NCBI GenBank assembly: GCA_913031625.1
Contig: CAJWGB010000031.1
Location: forward strand, 1-35,372
Source: an uncultured Planctomycetaceae bacterium
GTDB lineage: Bacteria; Planctomycetota; Planctomycetia; Planctomycetales; Planctomycetaceae
DNA length: 35,372 nucleotides
Reading direction: 5' to 3'
Shown here: positions 33,968 through 35,372 of the stretch, in pieces
How positions within the stretch are numbered: the first letter of the stretch is position 1
Layout: every line of letters starts with the position of its first letter
The notes under the pieces: model-generated
What the model was told of the DNA's origin: nothing
Databases searched by the model: none
The model's input: only the letters and a program-made list of their open reading frames with translations
Program-made: the position numbers and the translations under genes

Positions 33968-35372
33968 ATGTCAGACAGTCCATTCGCACCTCCAGTCCCT
34001 CCTGCAAACAATTGGCTCAACAGTCCACGTCCCACGAGCCGTCGTTGGATCATTTTTGCGCTCGCAGCGGGAACCTCATTCCTCCTGTATCTGCATCGCT
34101 ATACGTGGGTCATGGTCCGCCCGGAAGTTGAGCGGGAGTACTCACTGGACGGCACCGAAATGGGCATGCTCGACGCCGCCTTTAATCTCAGCTACACGCT
34201 GGGCCAGGTGCCGGGCGGTGTTTTCTGTGACATATTTGGCCCTCACATGTTCCTGGGAGTGATCATTGCACTGTGGTCGCTTGCACTGCCGATGACCGGC
34301 TACGGCGGCTTCTGGGGCATTGGGGCTGGCAGGTTGGTATTCGGAGCCGCTCAGGCTGGTTGTTATCCATCCCTTGCAAAAGTCACCCGGCTTTGGATCC
34401 CATTCAGCCAGCGAACATCACTCCAGGGACTCATTGCCAGTTTCTTTGGGCGAGGCGGTGGAGCTGTCTCGACTCTTGCATTCGGATTCCTCCTTGGGGC
34501 CGGCATGCCATGGCGAAACGCACTCCTCGTCATGGGCGCCGTCGGCCTCGGATTCGCCGGATTATTTATCTGGCTGTGCCGCAACAGTCCCGATGAAGAT
34601 CCACAGGTGAATGACGCGGAACGAGATCTGATTCGCGAAGGAGAATCCGAAGCCTCGGACGCACCGGCCGTGCTTCCGGCTTCTGTCGCGCTAAAGAACA
34701 GCAGCATGCGATGGTTTGTCGTGCAGCAGTACATGAATGCCGGTGCCGACTTCATCTACTCCACGCTCATGGGAAGCTATTTCGTCGCCACTCACAATGT
34801 CGAGGACAAGGTCATCCTTGGGCTACTGGCATCGCTTCCACTCTTCGGAGGAGCGGTCGGCGGAATTGTTGGTGGAATCATCAACGACGTTCTCATCCGA
34901 ACCACGGGCAGCAGGAAAAAAGCGCGTCGTGTTGTCGGCTCAGTCGGCAAGGTTCTGGCCACTGTGTTTCTGTTCCTTGCAGTCACGTCCGGGTCCCCCA
35001 TGGTGGGAGCATGGTTGCTGTTCGTCACCAAGTTCTTCAGTGACTGGACGCAGCCGACCGTCTGGGGCACTTCCACCGACCTCGGAGGTCGATACTCAGC
35101 AACCGTCTTCAGTATCATTAACGCATCCGGCTGCATCGGCGGCGTAGTCACGCTGATTGGGGGCGTGCTCTTGAGCCGGGTCCGCGTTAGCGGGCGCGAT
35201 GAGAACTCGATTGAGAATGTCGAGCGCGTCTTTGGCATCCTGATGATATTCACCGCCTGCGCAATGGCCTTTGCGCACGGATCCAACGACGTTGCTAACG
35301 CTGTAGGCCCCTTGGCAGCTGTGGTCAGCACGGTGCAATCAGGCGGTGCAATCGGTGAGACCAGTCTGATGC
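33968..35372 (+). CDS. MFS transporter running in frame into a PiT phosphate-permease segment (3' partial)
   Basis: The frame opens with ATG at 33968 and stays open to the window edge (468 residues seen). Residues 25-402 are a major facilitator of the sugar-acid/anion:cation symporter type: about 11 hydrophobic helices, LLYLHRYTWVMVRPEVEREY after helix 1, PGGVFCDIFGP between helices 2 and 3, and a central loop with NDAERDLI. After helix 11 (GCIGGVVTLIGGVLL) the expected last helix is missing. Residues from about 405 instead read VERVFGILMIF, TACAMAFAHG and SNDVANAVGPLAAVV, the start of the second repeat of PiT (PF01384) phosphate permeases. The first PiT repeat is absent. Either a genuine fusion or an assembly chimera; the 3' end is outside the window. 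Confidence 0.8.
   Translation, partial: MSDSPFAPPVPPANNWLNSPRPTSRRWIIFALAAGTSFLLYLHRYTWVMVRPEVEREYSLDGTEMGMLDAAFNLSYTLGQVPGGVFCDIFGPHMFLGVIIALWSLALPMTGYGGFWGIGAGRLVFGAAQAGCYPSLAKVTRLWIPFSQRTSLQGLIASFFGRGGGAVSTLAFGFLLGAGMPWRNALLVMGAVGLGFAGLFIWLCRNSPDEDPQVNDAERDLIREGESEASDAPAVLPASVALKNSSMRWFVVQQYMNAGADFIYSTLMGSYFVATHNVEDKVILGLLASLPLFGGAVGGIVGGIINDVLIRTTGSRKKARRVVGSVGKVLATVFLFLAVTSGSPMVGAWLLFVTKFFSDWTQPTVWGTSTDLGGRYSATVFSIINASGCIGGVVTLIGGVLLSRVRVSGRDENSIENVERVFGILMIFTACAMAFAHGSNDVANAVGPLAAVVSTVQSGGAIGETSLM

Noticed and set aside
1-35372. tRNA, rRNA, insertion sequences, prophage or defence genes
   Set aside because: Almost all sequence is taken by recognisable housekeeping or envelope genes. 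I saw no tRNA-like T-loop, transposase, integrase or terminal inverted repeats with target duplications in the gaps.

Overview
The window looks like ordinary chromosomal DNA from a member of the Planctomycetota. The support is indirect but consistent: a Tat-exported DUF1501 protein, a secreted hydrolase carrying EF-hands, NusA and IF-2 with very long acidic low-complexity segments, a protein ending in a eukaryotic-H1-like Lys/Ala tail, a DUF6268-like outer-membrane barrel, and many lone secreted proteins with mixed gene orientation. MurD, DapB and a GlmU-type uridylyltransferase imply nucleotide-sugar and DAP-type peptidoglycan synthesis. I cannot name genus or species. I saw no rRNA, tRNA, CRISPR array, phage gene or insertion sequence.

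Layout. 1-1409: the end of a TPR-like gene (+) facing a Tat-exported polysaccharide deacetylase (-). 1716-7229 (+): a secreted two-module protein, citrate synthase (gltA), dapB and an EF-hand/esterase. 7290-9601 (-): a PhyH oxygenase whose stop codon overlaps the start of murD. 9696-13794 (+): a 4-TM protein and a double-GNAT acetyltransferase one base apart, then an outer-membrane barrel protein and a truncated GlmU-like uridylyltransferase. 13913-25825 (-): a long co-directional run reading nusA, infB, rbfA, a DNA-glycosylase-like protein with an H1-like tail, an unknown protein, a secreted TPR protein, ruvB, a FabZ-like dehydratase and a 4-TM protein. 26275-27735 (+): DUF1501. 27903-29924 (-): threonine aldolase and a secreted unknown. 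30124-32346 (+): hisD and a sugar isomerase. 32765-33895 (-) and 33968-35372 (+): a divergent galactonate-dehydratase-like enzyme and an MFS transporter.

How the genes work together. The nusA-infB-rbfA core is the transcription/translation operon widespread in bacteria, here without rimP directly before nusA and without ylxR between nusA and infB. Its leader contains a near-perfect intrinsic terminator about 30 bases before the nusA start codon, so the operon is probably controlled by attenuation. The right end holds a small sugar-acid group (TIM-barrel epimerase/isomerase, enolase-superfamily dehydratase, anion:cation-symporter-type MFS transporter).

Most notable. (1) The last gene reads as an MFS transporter that passes in frame, after about 11 helices, into the second-half signature of a PiT phosphate permease. 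This is either a novel fusion or an assembly chimera. (2) The nusA leader has a terminator plus three copies of an 11-base motif, one of which overlaps the nusA initiation site. (3) A degenerate HhH-GPD-like domain is fused to a histone-H1-like tail. (4) A GlmU homologue lacks the acetyltransferase part. No defence system or other large novel system is visible.
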